Of a DNA stretch of 64,000 nucleotides, positions 34,578-44,667 are shown one piece after another. The DNA comes from Dermatemys mawii (lineage: Eukaryota; Chordata; Testudines; Dermatemydidae). How positions within the stretch are numbered: the first letter of the stretch is position 1; every line of letters starts with the position of its first letter. The stretch covers positions 21,015,933 through 21,079,932 of the forward strand of contig ML677335.1 of NCBI GenBank assembly GCA_007922305.1, read 5' to 3'. The notes below the pieces were generated by a model, which searched no databases, was not told where the DNA came from, and was given only the letters and a program-made list of their open reading frames with translations. The position numbers and the translations under genes were made by a program.

Positions 34578-37500
34578 CTGCACTGCAGTGTTTTTGTAGG
34601 TATGGGAGGACCATCCTACTCAAGACAAAAAAAAAATATGTAAACAAGAACAAAAAATAATTTCAAACCTAATAACGCTATTAGTGCTCAGCTGTCTTCA
34701 TAAATTCATCAGTATTTTTCTGCCTTCCCTGAAAAAAAACACAATTCTAGATCTTTTAAAGATCTTGAGCTTGTATACTGATTGTAATTCTGAGGTGTTG
34801 AGGTTATGTCTGGGGCCAAATCTGGTTAAGGGATTACACACAAGATGGAGCCAGGAGACTGGGGTTCTATTGTTGATTCTGCCATGGATTTATTGGCTTA
34901 TTTTCCTCCCATCTTCTGTTTCTGAGGGCCTTATGACTTCACTGAAAATACTGGAGACATTACTGGTTATTAACGTGGTGAGTCTTGGACAAAAAAGCAG
35001 GATATTGACTCTCAAATAATGGTCATAGTGTTGGGATAACACTTTTACCCTCTTCATGATCTGGTCAAGGAATGCCCAGTCAGGTCTCAGGCCTCTAGCC
35101 ATGGCCTGTTTCTAGGCAGGGATCTAAACCTTTCTCCTTCTTGACCAGGGGTTTTACTTCAGTGAATTTATCCCAGCGAGTTTAGCCAAGACTCCAACCC
35201 ATACTATCTTTCTCTCCAAGAGGTATGACCACTATATGCCAGTGGTTACCAGTAAACTAAACATTCACTCTTCCAGAGCAGAGCACATATATTTAATGAC
35301 TAACCCATATAGAGAAAACATAAAACAAAAAGCTGTACATGCATATTTAAGCTTATCAAAGATCCCCCCAGTTGTCCTCCTGGGAGTCCCTAATAGGTTC
35401 CAAAGTCTTCTAAGACAGTCTGTAAGGATTTGCCTCTCTTTGTTAGCAGGTCATGTTAATCTTTAGTCCACAAAGTCCTTTCTGTCAGTTTAAACTCAGC
35501 CATTATACCCTAAAGGCTTTGTTCCAGGTCTCCTGAAACTGATAAAGCCAGTTGCTGCCCCTGGAGGGTAAGTTTTCACTTGCTGGGCAACCACACAACC
35601 ACTCTTCAAACATGAGGGATAGAAACAATCTTTTTTTCCCACTATTGAAATGAAAGTGGAGAGTTTCACATAATTCAAATGCTCCCAAGAGGCAGCCCTA
35701 TATGAAAAACACCAAATAAATAAAATTGCGAGAGTTGACAACCTACATTGCAGAGCTGAATGTCTAGAAGCAAAAGGGAAAGACAGAGATATATTCACAG
35801 AGGGGAAACGGTGAGAAGATTTTGGCTAGAGAAAGGTGAGGTGGAGATTTTCAAGATAATCTAATTTAATTTTAAGAAGCTAAATTATTCAACATAGGAA
35901 TGATCTGAGCATCAAAGAGGAGAAGAGGCCTTTGAAATAAGAGGAAATACACAAGGCAAGAGGGAAAGGAATGATCAGTTGAGGAGACCTTCTTTGTTGT
36001 AAGCACATGAAAAGTGATTTTGTAGGGTAACAAGTCAGAGCATGGGTATTCATTGACTAACTACACAGATAGTGATAAACAGCCATACAGTCTGTATACA
36101 AATCTTTGTGTGATTGCTAAAGGCCATTAGTGAATAGAGTAAGCATATAATATGGAAAATCCCTACACCAAATATCCACACAGCTGTGGATCAATAACTA
36201 CAGCATTCCTATGCTCTGATCAGCTGAGCACACTCCATTTCAGTCTATAGTTTGTATCTGTAGCTAAAGCATAGTTAGGATCTTGGACCTTCAACGTTCA
36301 CTTTGAGAATCTGGTCAGAATGTTGTTATAGTTCTAGTGAATATAGCAATCAGTCAAATAAAACTAAAGTCTACTCATTAATATTTTAGTCATGCCGGCA
36401 AGTCTTCATTTTCTTTCTGCAAGGCTGCAAAGAGCGTTGCCTTTTCTTCAAATACATAATCTCACTTGGTCAGGTGGACGTTAGTGTATCAACCATTTAA
36501 GTGCTGACATGATTGATGGGAATATCTTTATTTGTAGATTATCACTATGGCTGAATACTTTATGTAAAAAACACTTTACACACTAAAGGTCATTCTTGGG
36601 ATTTTGAACCCGTCAAGAGATTATGACCACCCTTCCTCTCTCAATTTGTTGAGACACATCCCAGAAAGTCCTGATATGGAAAAAATTGTGAACCACAGCT
36701 TTAAACACCACTTTCTGAAACTGAAATTCTCTCCACCAGTTTATAAAACCCCACTCCCAAGTGTTTTCATAGTCTACTGCTTCACATTAAGATTGTATGA
36801 ATACATGATCACCTGCTATGCAATCAAGCTTAACCAGGGTTTGTTGGAGCAGGACAGTGGGTGAAGTGTTGCAAAATTCATTAAGCTTGAGTTTAGATGG
36901 GCTTTCATAAAATGTTTATGCTGGTGGAGAGTGTAAGGTTAAAGAAGCCTGGAACAGTCATGAGAAAAATAGAACAGCTAAAGATAGATCAAAATTACTA
37001 TGGAAAAGATCAAAATAGCCTAACGTATATTAGTAATAGTCCCGTATAGCTGGTGGCAGCAGGAGGTGGAGGGTCAAGAAAGGTATATGAAGAATAAAGT
37101 GAAATGAGAAGGGAAAATGCATAGGGGAGGGTACAGAACTAAAGGCAATTAAAATTTAAAAATTTTAGAAAGGCCCAGGGAGGGAAGGAGATGTAAGAGT
37201 TTTCAGAATGTCTGTCAGAATATTAATGAAACCTAGGCAGAAGTAAAAGAAATTCAACAGTGAACTGGGAGAGGTCATTTATGCCCTAGTTTATTCAGTT
37301 AAAAAGGTGATCATGCTTTGAGGGACTTCATTATTCCAGTTTCTCCAAAGGGCTCATGGCTTGCTGAATATAGCTGCAGAACTGTATATACAGACCCATG
37401 AACCTAAAAAAATCACTTGTGGTGCTCATAAAGCTTTTGCTTCACATTCTGTGCTAGTCACTAAAATAAATGCACATTAAATCTCAATCTCCAAAAGGCA

Positions 37501-37985
37501 GTGTTACTGGAAAAAGTCACTGAATATTGCAGAATGGTCTGAAGGGAAAGCACTCTGCAATAAACATGTGTGCATGGGTTTGGTGCAGAGTCCTGTAGTG
37601 CATAAACATGATGCCACAAAGGCCTTCAGTACTATATATAGAGCGAGGCATTCCACTGAGAAATATCTTTAAACAAAATATTTCTTTAGAAAGGCTGCCT
37701 GGCGTGGAGAAATCGTGTGTGGGTCTAATTCATTGGAGAGATTGCTTAGAAGTAATTCAGCCTTCCCATTATATTGCCCCTCAGTGTAGATAAGGTCAGC
37801 AAGAGCCCAAGTAATCCACCAGAAAAGAACAGACGAGCCTTTATAATCCTGGCAGCAGCTTGGTTTTGTTCTTCTCCTGAGAGTGCAAGAGATGTGTTAG
37901 GATTTAACATGCAGCCTGTTTTATTAGTTCCTGGAAGGAATGCTAAAAGTGCTTTAACTCCCTTTTGTAAAAATGTTTTAAATGC
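34578..37985. other. Anonymous intergenic DNA
   Basis: A weak MIR-like stretch ('gagccaggagactggggttc' near 34848) is possible. Frames such as 34684-35019 and 36604-36864 lack family signatures. Confidence 0.45.
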
Positions 37986-37989
37986 TCAG

Positions 37990-38640
37990 TGATTCCGAAT
38001 TACTTTGTTAGTCGCTTTATCCCTGAGGTAACAGGGGAATACCCCTCCTGTTTACAGAAAAATAGCAGAATAGCATTTGTTTTTCAACTAATCAAAGTTA
38101 CAACCTCTCCGTTACCTAATGAAGAACATATTTGTCATTTGAATTTCTCTTCTACTTACAATACATTAACCTTTACCATTAAGTATTGCTGTATGCCATT
38201 CCTTTAGCAAATTTTCTCCAAGAAAAAAAACTTACAAAATGTGAAATCACCAATAGAATTAGGCTACAACTAAAATATATTTTTTAAAAAATCCACCTCA
38301 CTACCACCTCTCCAAGAAAAATGTTGCAGATGCTACAACATCCTAAGCACATACACTCTAATGCACCGCAGAATAGCAATCCAATAAACCAAAGCAAGAT
38401 ATGCAGGTAGGTTGCCAGTTAAAGCCATGTAATGACCATTAACTGGTTAAGCCAGCAAAAGTCTGAACAAAACAGAAACAGTCCCAACAGAAGATATGTG
38501 GGGCAGGCCCTGAGTAACTGCACACAACCAGTGCTATACATGCATATACACAGTAAAGAGTATGAGTAAGAGGAACACTGAGTTCAGGGACCAGGAACCA
38601 AAACCAGGAGCAGGAAGAAGGAAGGCAGCACAAATGCATG
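37990..38640 (-). repeat. Diverged repeat blocks X and Y flanking gypsy-type pol (copy A)
   Basis: Block X (about 38028-38390) contains 'taacaggggaatacccctcc', 'tgtttacagaaaaatagcag' and 'aaaacttacaaaatgtgaaa'. Block Y (38572-38625) contains 'ggaacactgagttcagggac'. Both recur in diverged form at 40248-40690. They are probably LTR or LTR-adjacent sequence of the element whose pol lies between, on the minus strand, but the block order differs between the two sides. Confidence 0.6.
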
Positions 38641-38982
38641 CACGTACCCCTTTTACGATTTGCTTCCCTTCTCCCTAAAAAATTCATTGGTATTTTGCCA
38701 GCAACACCAGGTGATCTCAAGGATATAGGTTCTCTCTCTCACTCTGCTCAAGAGATGGATGCTTTTACCGTGGATCAACTTCCCCAATTAGCCACATATC
38801 ACCATATGCAGAAAGAGTGCTCTCTTCCCTATCTGTGCCCCTTTCAGTAGAGAGTATATCTTGTTGGTTAACCATGCATTCTCCCTCTGGTAAAAGCACC
38901 CATTTCACTCCATATCCTGCAGCCCACAAGAGCATACCACAAGTACTGAAAAGGCTTCCAGACCCTCAGCTAATGTATACTG

Positions 38983-39545
38983 CTAGACCAGACTGAACAT
39001 CTGGAGTCTTGTTGAAACTCGTGTATTTCTAGACATATCAGTCAGCTTCAAGGACACCAAAAAGCGGTTGGATGAAATTTTTCTGATCAGCTTGGTCCTC
39101 ACAGGTTGATTGAGGAGCTGATAGAATGGGGTTTCTCCAATACTTTCATGTGTACTCCAAATATCATATAAAGCTTGACAGTGCAACAGTAAAGAGTATA
39201 TCTTGATGTTCCTCCAGTGAACAAGCTACATGCTTCTTCAGAGTCCCAGGAAATTTTTTCACTATCCTATTTCCTTATGAATGGTACACCTCAGATTTAT
39301 ATTGTACTGTACCAATACTCATCAGAAAGCCTTCAAACACTCTTAAAAGATGTCCCATTATCTGAAACAAGGATCTCTGGTAGGCCACACATAACAAATA
39401 AGGAGTTAGACAATAATGAGCTTCTTTGAGGTGCCTTGTGAAATTATGAATGCAAAAGGGTAACCTGAGCAAGTGTCTGTAATAATCAATGGTGTGTAGC
39501 CACAGAGTGCATTTGAGAGGCCACTAATATCCAATACAATTCTCT
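38983..39545 (-). pseudogene. Integrase catalytic-core remnant
   Basis: In shifting minus frames, a first-aspartate region (…ITDTCSGYPFAF… near 39455-39500) and a second region reading VSDNGTSFK (near 39350-39385) can be seen, followed by HESIGETPFYQLLNQPVR (39100-39150). They correspond to the D, D and post-E segments of the D,D-35-E integrase fold. At least three frame changes and stops separate them. The positions are approximate because I read them by eye. Confidence 0.65.
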
Positions 39546-39760
39546 GTCATGGTATGTCTATGATTACTGATTTCAAAAGGAACTAAAGGAACAGTAGTTC
39601 TATGCATTGTGTAGACTGAGCAAGCCCTTAGGTAATGTTTAACAGCTGAGTGCAACCTTGGCCACCAATTGCAACTATGCAGAAGTTTCTTCATTTTCAC
39701 CACACCCAAATGTCCTTCACAAGCCATCCAGGACTGCTTGTCACAGGGCTACTGGAATGA
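39524..39760 (-). pseudogene. Integrase zinc-binding (HHCC) domain remnant
   Basis: The frame 39524-39727 reads EGHLGVVKMKKLLHSCNWWP followed by a short linker and YLRACSVY. These match the H..GHLG, WWP and C..C steps of the integrase N-terminal domain, which binds zinc and helps join cDNA to target DNA. The first histidine position is altered (C in ACEGHLG), and the second cysteine of the C..C pair is a tyrosine. The copy is therefore not functional. It continues after a stop into catalytic-core sequence. Confidence 0.78.
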
Positions 39761-39899
39761 TCACCCAGGCTCTGCTGCATAAGATATGTCAAATAGTACA
39801 TCTTCACCATGAGCTCAGAATGATTTTTGTAGAGTGTAGACAGTTTTCTAAATGACTAGGTACATCCAGACCACTGGGCTAGCACATATCCCCATGCAC

Positions 39900-40012
39900 A
39901 CTTAAGCATTTTAAAGAGTGTCAGCAGTGGTGTCAAATATTATCCAGGAGCTGGGAGATCACCCTCTAAAATACCTCAGGAGCACAAGCTAAGCCAAAAG
40001 GGAGTTGCTGGT
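39900..40012 (-). pseudogene. Reverse-transcriptase motif remnant (gypsy type)
   Basis: The minus strand encodes PFGLACAPEVF, then a stop, then RVISQLLDNI. This is the conserved LPFGL..AP..FQ RT segment that lies upstream of the YxDD catalytic motif. The catalytic YxDD itself is not recognisable downstream. Confidence 0.68.
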
Positions 40013-40247
40013 AACTGTTCCTACAAAGTGGCAGGCTGAAAGTCAGCAACAGGTGTGAACTTTCGGTCACAGATATTTGCCAATAACTGAATCAGCAGTC
40101 CAACACAGAGAAAATCCATGATCTGCTTACCCAGCAAGTCATCTCTTCAAAGGTTAGCAATTGAAACTGCTCACATTTCATATATTTAATAAGTACCCTA
40201 AAATCAGTGCAGGATTAAATATTGCCCAGAATGAAATGGGAACAGGA

Positions 40248-40690
40248 ACACTGAATTCAGGGAGCAAGAAACAAAACAGGCATGGGAACAGGAAGCTGGA
40301 AGGCAACACACACACAAGCTGGTCTTCACATGTAACAGGAGAATATCTCACCTGTTTACAAAAAGACAGCAGAATAGGATGGCGTTTTCAGCTACTCAAA
40401 GTAACAACCTTTATATAACCCAACAAAGAACATTTTTGTCAACTGTAATTTCAATTTCTCTCTTACATACATTTTTACCTTTGCCATTAAATATCGACGT
40501 ATAAAAGGTACTTCTATGCCTTCCTTTATCAATTTCTCTCTCTCGAAGAAAACTTACATAATGTGAAAGCACAGATGGCGTGGAGGGAGAGATATTTGTT
40601 TTAAGTTTCAACCCAGTTCTGACTATCAGTTCCACAAGCAATATTTTGCAGATAATACTGTATATGTAAGCGCACATGTTTATAAAGGTA
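40248..40690 (-). repeat. Diverged repeat blocks Y' and X' (copy B)
   Basis: Y' (40248-40310) has 'ggaacactgaattcagggag' and 'ggaacaggaagctggaaggc'. X' (about 40328-40600) has 'taacaggagaatatctcacc', 'tgtttacaaaaagacagcag' and 'aaacttacataatgtgaaag'. These match Y and X of copy A. On the plus strand the order is X, Y, pol, Y', X', with each block in the same orientation, which a simple LTR pair does not explain. Confidence 0.6.
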
Positions 40691-43423
40691 CATCTGCATA
40701 TATATATTTATAGACATTTATCCCTCTCTGAAGAAGTAATACATGACATAAAATGGGATTATTCAACATAAAAAAGTGCCAAGAAATACTACACTTTGGA
40801 AATGAAAATAAATTTCTAAATAAAAAACTGCAAATAAAGACTCTTCGTTTTCTCTTAAAATGCCACTTTTGGTAAAATAAAACATGTTTTGGCTGTGAGG
40901 AGAACAAAACTGAATATTCAATAAAGAACAAGGGGCATATTTTCAGTTTTTACTGCATAGAGGATTACATGCACCGCTCCTATCAATGTTAATGGGAGTT
41001 TCATGGCAAGTCCTCTACTACCAGGTTGAAAATTTGTTCTTAATTACAGAATAAGAAGAACACTAGACAATTTTGCAATCTTCTTCAGAGGTGCAAAATT
41101 AACTGGGCCTGAAACAATTAAGAGATTCTGCAAATTAGATAAGAGTGTTAAATATATACTTAATATACAATTTTCTAAATGTCTTGGGGGCTTTCCAGTT
41201 GTGCAATGTTCTCTTATAATTCCTCAATAGTTCTATCAAAAGGTATTTTTCTGTAACAATGGGAACCTATTACTTATGACCTTTTTAAACAAAACTCTCA
41301 ATGACACGTCTTTAAACAGTGCTAGGGGAATGCTTTGTAAATTCATTTTAGTACATGCATTAAAAATTAACATCTAATGCAGCATAATGTATGTCAGAGT
41401 TTTTGGGTGTATTAGATACAAATAATTCAAATATGCTAAATAGTCTTTTCACCTATAAAAAGGATTTGGAAACTATTTTAAGGTTGTCAGATGTAAGGGG
41501 AGAATTGATCATATACATCTATTCAATAATGGGAATAAACAAATTTTGGACCAATGAACTTCTCTGGGATTAAGAAATGTAGTCTTTATACAAAAAAATA
41601 TTATTGTAAACCAAATGGATATTTTGTGATTGAAAATAAAAGCAAGTGTGACGCACTAAATCATGTTCTGGAACCATCAAGCCAACAGAGGCAGGATGAG
41701 TAGCAACACCAATAGGGGAGTTCTCTCTACAAATTATTTGCTGGCAAAGGGTGCAATTCTATACAGCAGGTCATTGTCAAGATCCCAGATATGAATTTTT
41801 CTTCTCCTTTGAGCAGAAGTAAAGTGTACAGTGACCAGCTGTTGACAGCACACCTAGTTTAGCTGGTTGGGGGCTAATCTACTTTGTAGACTATAGAAAT
41901 GGTGCTTGCTTAAGTTTATAAGAAATGTGTTGAAATGAAGTAGGCCTGAAAATCTATTTTCTAAAAATAAGCTTGACAATAGTCAAGCGAGGCCTAGTAA
42001 AATATGAGTAAAGTGAGACAATTCTGAGGCAAATTAGAGATAAATAAGGCATAACCCCAAATCATGTTGTAAACATGTTTCAGTCCTTACTGGTTTTTAC
42101 AAAGTGTTTTAGATAAAGTGCTAATGTTTTGGAAAATGCTATCTGTACTGACAGTTATTGGTATGGCATTTACAGAGATAAGACAATGTTTACTGTTAAC
42201 TAGCCAATGAGAAAGTACAATATAGTTATGGTAGCGCAAATATAGATATGGTAAAAGGTGGATTTAATATTCATTAAAGGGTATTATAATTGATTAGACA
42301 AAGGGTAGCATGCTAATTTTAGATTAGGTGCCCACCCACCATCAAGATACCATTAGTAAAAGGATTATACCCATTCACCTTATTTACAGACTGATCACCC
42401 ACAAATGTATCACATTCCGTCTTAGAATTTTAAAATTGCCAGGCTGTCCGCACTTTGAAAGACATCTTTTCACTTCCACAATCACCTCCTGTAAGCAAGT
42501 GGGGTTCCCATGCTGCCTCACGCAGACTCTACACCCGTTAGGCCATCATGCTATGACAGAATAAATGATTGCAAGGATCATGGTAGTCACTAGTAACACA
42601 TCCCCCACACTGTACAGTCAGTTTGGTACAGACACATTTGAAGAGCCCACATCCTTACAGGTATCCCCTACAAGAAAAGTTTAGATTTATTTTTCAAGCC
42701 ACATCCTAAAAAATGTGTGTGCACCCTAAATTCCTACTTCAGGCCATGGAGTTGAGGATGCAGCAGATTTGCATACATAAAAAGAGCAGTCTGCTTACCG
42801 TAATGGGATGTTTTTCAACACTTAAAAATTAAAGGCTCATTTGGGCATATGATGTCATAGGCCAGCAAGCCACAGTGGCTCAGTCACAGCTCAGGAAAAC
42901 TTTCTGCCTGACTCTGCTACGAAGCCTCATGGACCTCAGGGATTTCTGGGAGAAATCAGGCTGCAGAACATTCCTTTCCAAGAGTGCAGTGTTTGCTACC
43001 TTTGAGCTGGTGACACCTTGGGTTGCCAGAGTGGGATATGCAGGCCTATGGTCATGTTCCCAGCCTCTGCAGAAACAGGATCCAAAATCACTCTGAGCCC
43101 ATCCCTACCATGCACATAGACTGATAATATCCTGCTCCTGTACAGAACAACAAGGGGAAAACGAGGCAAGAGTCCTCAGCTTTCTTCCACTCTCTTGCTT
43201 AAAATCTTTATTGGGCTTACCTTGCAATTTAGCTGAAATGTGTACATTTAACTGCTGCATGGGCAAGGAGTACTGGATCACAGAGTAGATGGGCGGTTAA
43301 CTGCAAAATCATATGGACAACTACATGAAATGGGGCGTAAGGAGATATTACAAATCTCTTGTAATAAACACCCTTCAACTTTGCAATCAATCTGGTGTTT
43401 AAACGTCTCTCAAAAATACTAAG
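40691..43423. other. Anonymous AT-rich DNA
   Basis: A decayed 'tcaatgttaatgggagttt' dispersed motif lies at 40983-41003. No gene is supported; the frame 42875-43096 has no recognised family. Confidence 0.5.
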
Positions 43424-43425
43424 TA

Positions 43426-43993
43426 CAGGAACTCCTCACTTAACGCTGTAGTTATGTTCCTGAAAAATGCAACTAAGTGAAACAATGTTAAACGAATCCA
43501 ATTTCCCTGTAAGAATTAATGTAAATATGGGGGGTTAGCTTTCAGGGATTTTTTTTTCTTTTTTTTTGGTCAGACAAAAGGCATTATATACATGAGGCAG
43601 GGAAGGGAGCAGGAGCTTGCTTGCCCAGGACTCACCCTTCTACCTCCTAGAAGGCATGGGAGGGAGGGGGAGCCTGCTCGGGAGCACTCACTCCTACCCT
43701 CTCCCTCCTGCCTTCTAAAAGCAGAAAGCCAGCTGATTGCCCTGACAGGAAGCAGGGGGAGAAGGGGAAAGGCACTTATCAGTGTTTGCGTGGGGGGTGG
43801 GGGGGGGAGAGAAATGGTACACTGGAGGGAGGAGAGGAGCGTAGGAAGGCTGCCTGCTCTGGAGAAAGCAGGCAGCCAAACAACATAAAAGAGTGGAGCA
43901 TTGCTCAACTTTAAATGGGCATGTTCCCTAATTGCTTAGCAACCTAGCAACGAAACAAAGTTAACCAAGGCGACTTTAAGCGAGGAGTTCCTG
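43426..43993. mobile_element. Tigger/pogo-type non-autonomous DNA transposon, TA TSD
   Basis: The left end CAGGAACTCCTCACTTAA pairs with the inverted right end CAGGAACTCCTCGCTTAA, with one mismatch in 18. TA dinucleotides flank both sides (43424-43425 and 43994-43995), as for the Tc1/mariner-pogo superfamily. The 'gttatgttcctgaaaaatgc' region next to the left end is shared with Tigger-like elements as I recall them. The interior is purine-rich on the plus strand, with a G-run near 43792-43810 that could form a quadruplex, and has no transposase. Confidence 0.85.
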
Positions 43994-44002
43994 TATAGCT
44001 AA

Positions 44003-44664
44003 GGCCATGGTTACACTGGCACTTTATAGCGCTATAAAGCCCCCACGAGCGCTATAACCTACTCCCCGTCCACACTGGCAAGGCACTAATAGCGCTATAA
44101 CCGTGGAGTTATAGCGCTATTATAAATCCACCTCCGCATGGGGAATAAGGGCTGTAGCGCTACAGCAAGAATGTGGACACCCACTGCGCTACAAGTAATC
44201 TCTGGAGATGCCTAGAGCCATTTAAGGCAATTGACGTCTCTTCCCTTTGTTTTGAACTCGGCTGGAGGAATGCGGAAGTACCTCTTTAGAGTTTCTTTCT
44301 TAACTCGGCAGATAAGCAATGCAAATGTTTAAGGAGGGAGCCTGTGTGAAAACAAAGCCCTCTGTGAATGGAGGCTCACTGACAGGCTTTCAGAAAAACG
44401 GAAAAACCACTGTCTCTCTCCTTCCGCATACACACAACGCGTCCCCCCTCACCCCCCTCGTTTAAAAAGCACGTTGCACCCAGCTGAATGCTGGGATACC
44501 TGCCCTAATGCGCTGCTCTTAATGCCGCATTAAGTGCCCCAAATGTGGCCATGCTATACCGCAGGAGCATCTGAGTGTGGACATACAATAGCGCTATACA
44601 TATTACTGTATAAGGGGACCGCTATAACCTATAGCGCTATAATCTTGTAAGTGTAACCATACCC
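44003..44664. mobile_element. Harbinger-type MITE with AGCGCT palindrome array, 3-bp TSD
   Basis: The ends GGCCATGGTTACACT and (inverted) GGGTATGGTTACACT differ at two of 15 bases. A TAA duplication flanks the element (44000-44002 and 44665-44667), as in PIF/Harbinger. The interior carries repeated TATAGCGCTATA-like palindromes at both sub-terminal regions (44026-44165 and 44588-44642). There is no transposase frame. It starts 9 bp after the Tigger-type element ends. Confidence 0.83.
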
Positions 44665-44667
44665 TAA

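Larger units (their letters stand above)
38980..40160 (-). mobile_element. Ty3/gypsy-type LTR retrotransposon pol remnant
   Basis: The minus strand carries, in order, a reverse-transcriptase scrap (39900-40012), an integrase zinc-binding region (39560-39730), an integrase core scrap (39270-39545) and a C-terminal scrap (38983-39186). The 5'-3' order RT then IN is right for Ty3/gypsy. The distance between them is too short for the rest of RT plus RNase H, so an internal deletion has occurred. Many stops and frameshifts are present. Retrovirus-like pol is the alternative; the zinc-binding HLG...WWP pattern favours gypsy. Confidence 0.72.

Noticed and set aside
43570..43908. Opposing 112- and 98-codon frames in a GC-rich segment
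   Set aside because: Both lie inside the Tigger-type element and are purine/pyrimidine-biased low-complexity frames with no transposase motif.
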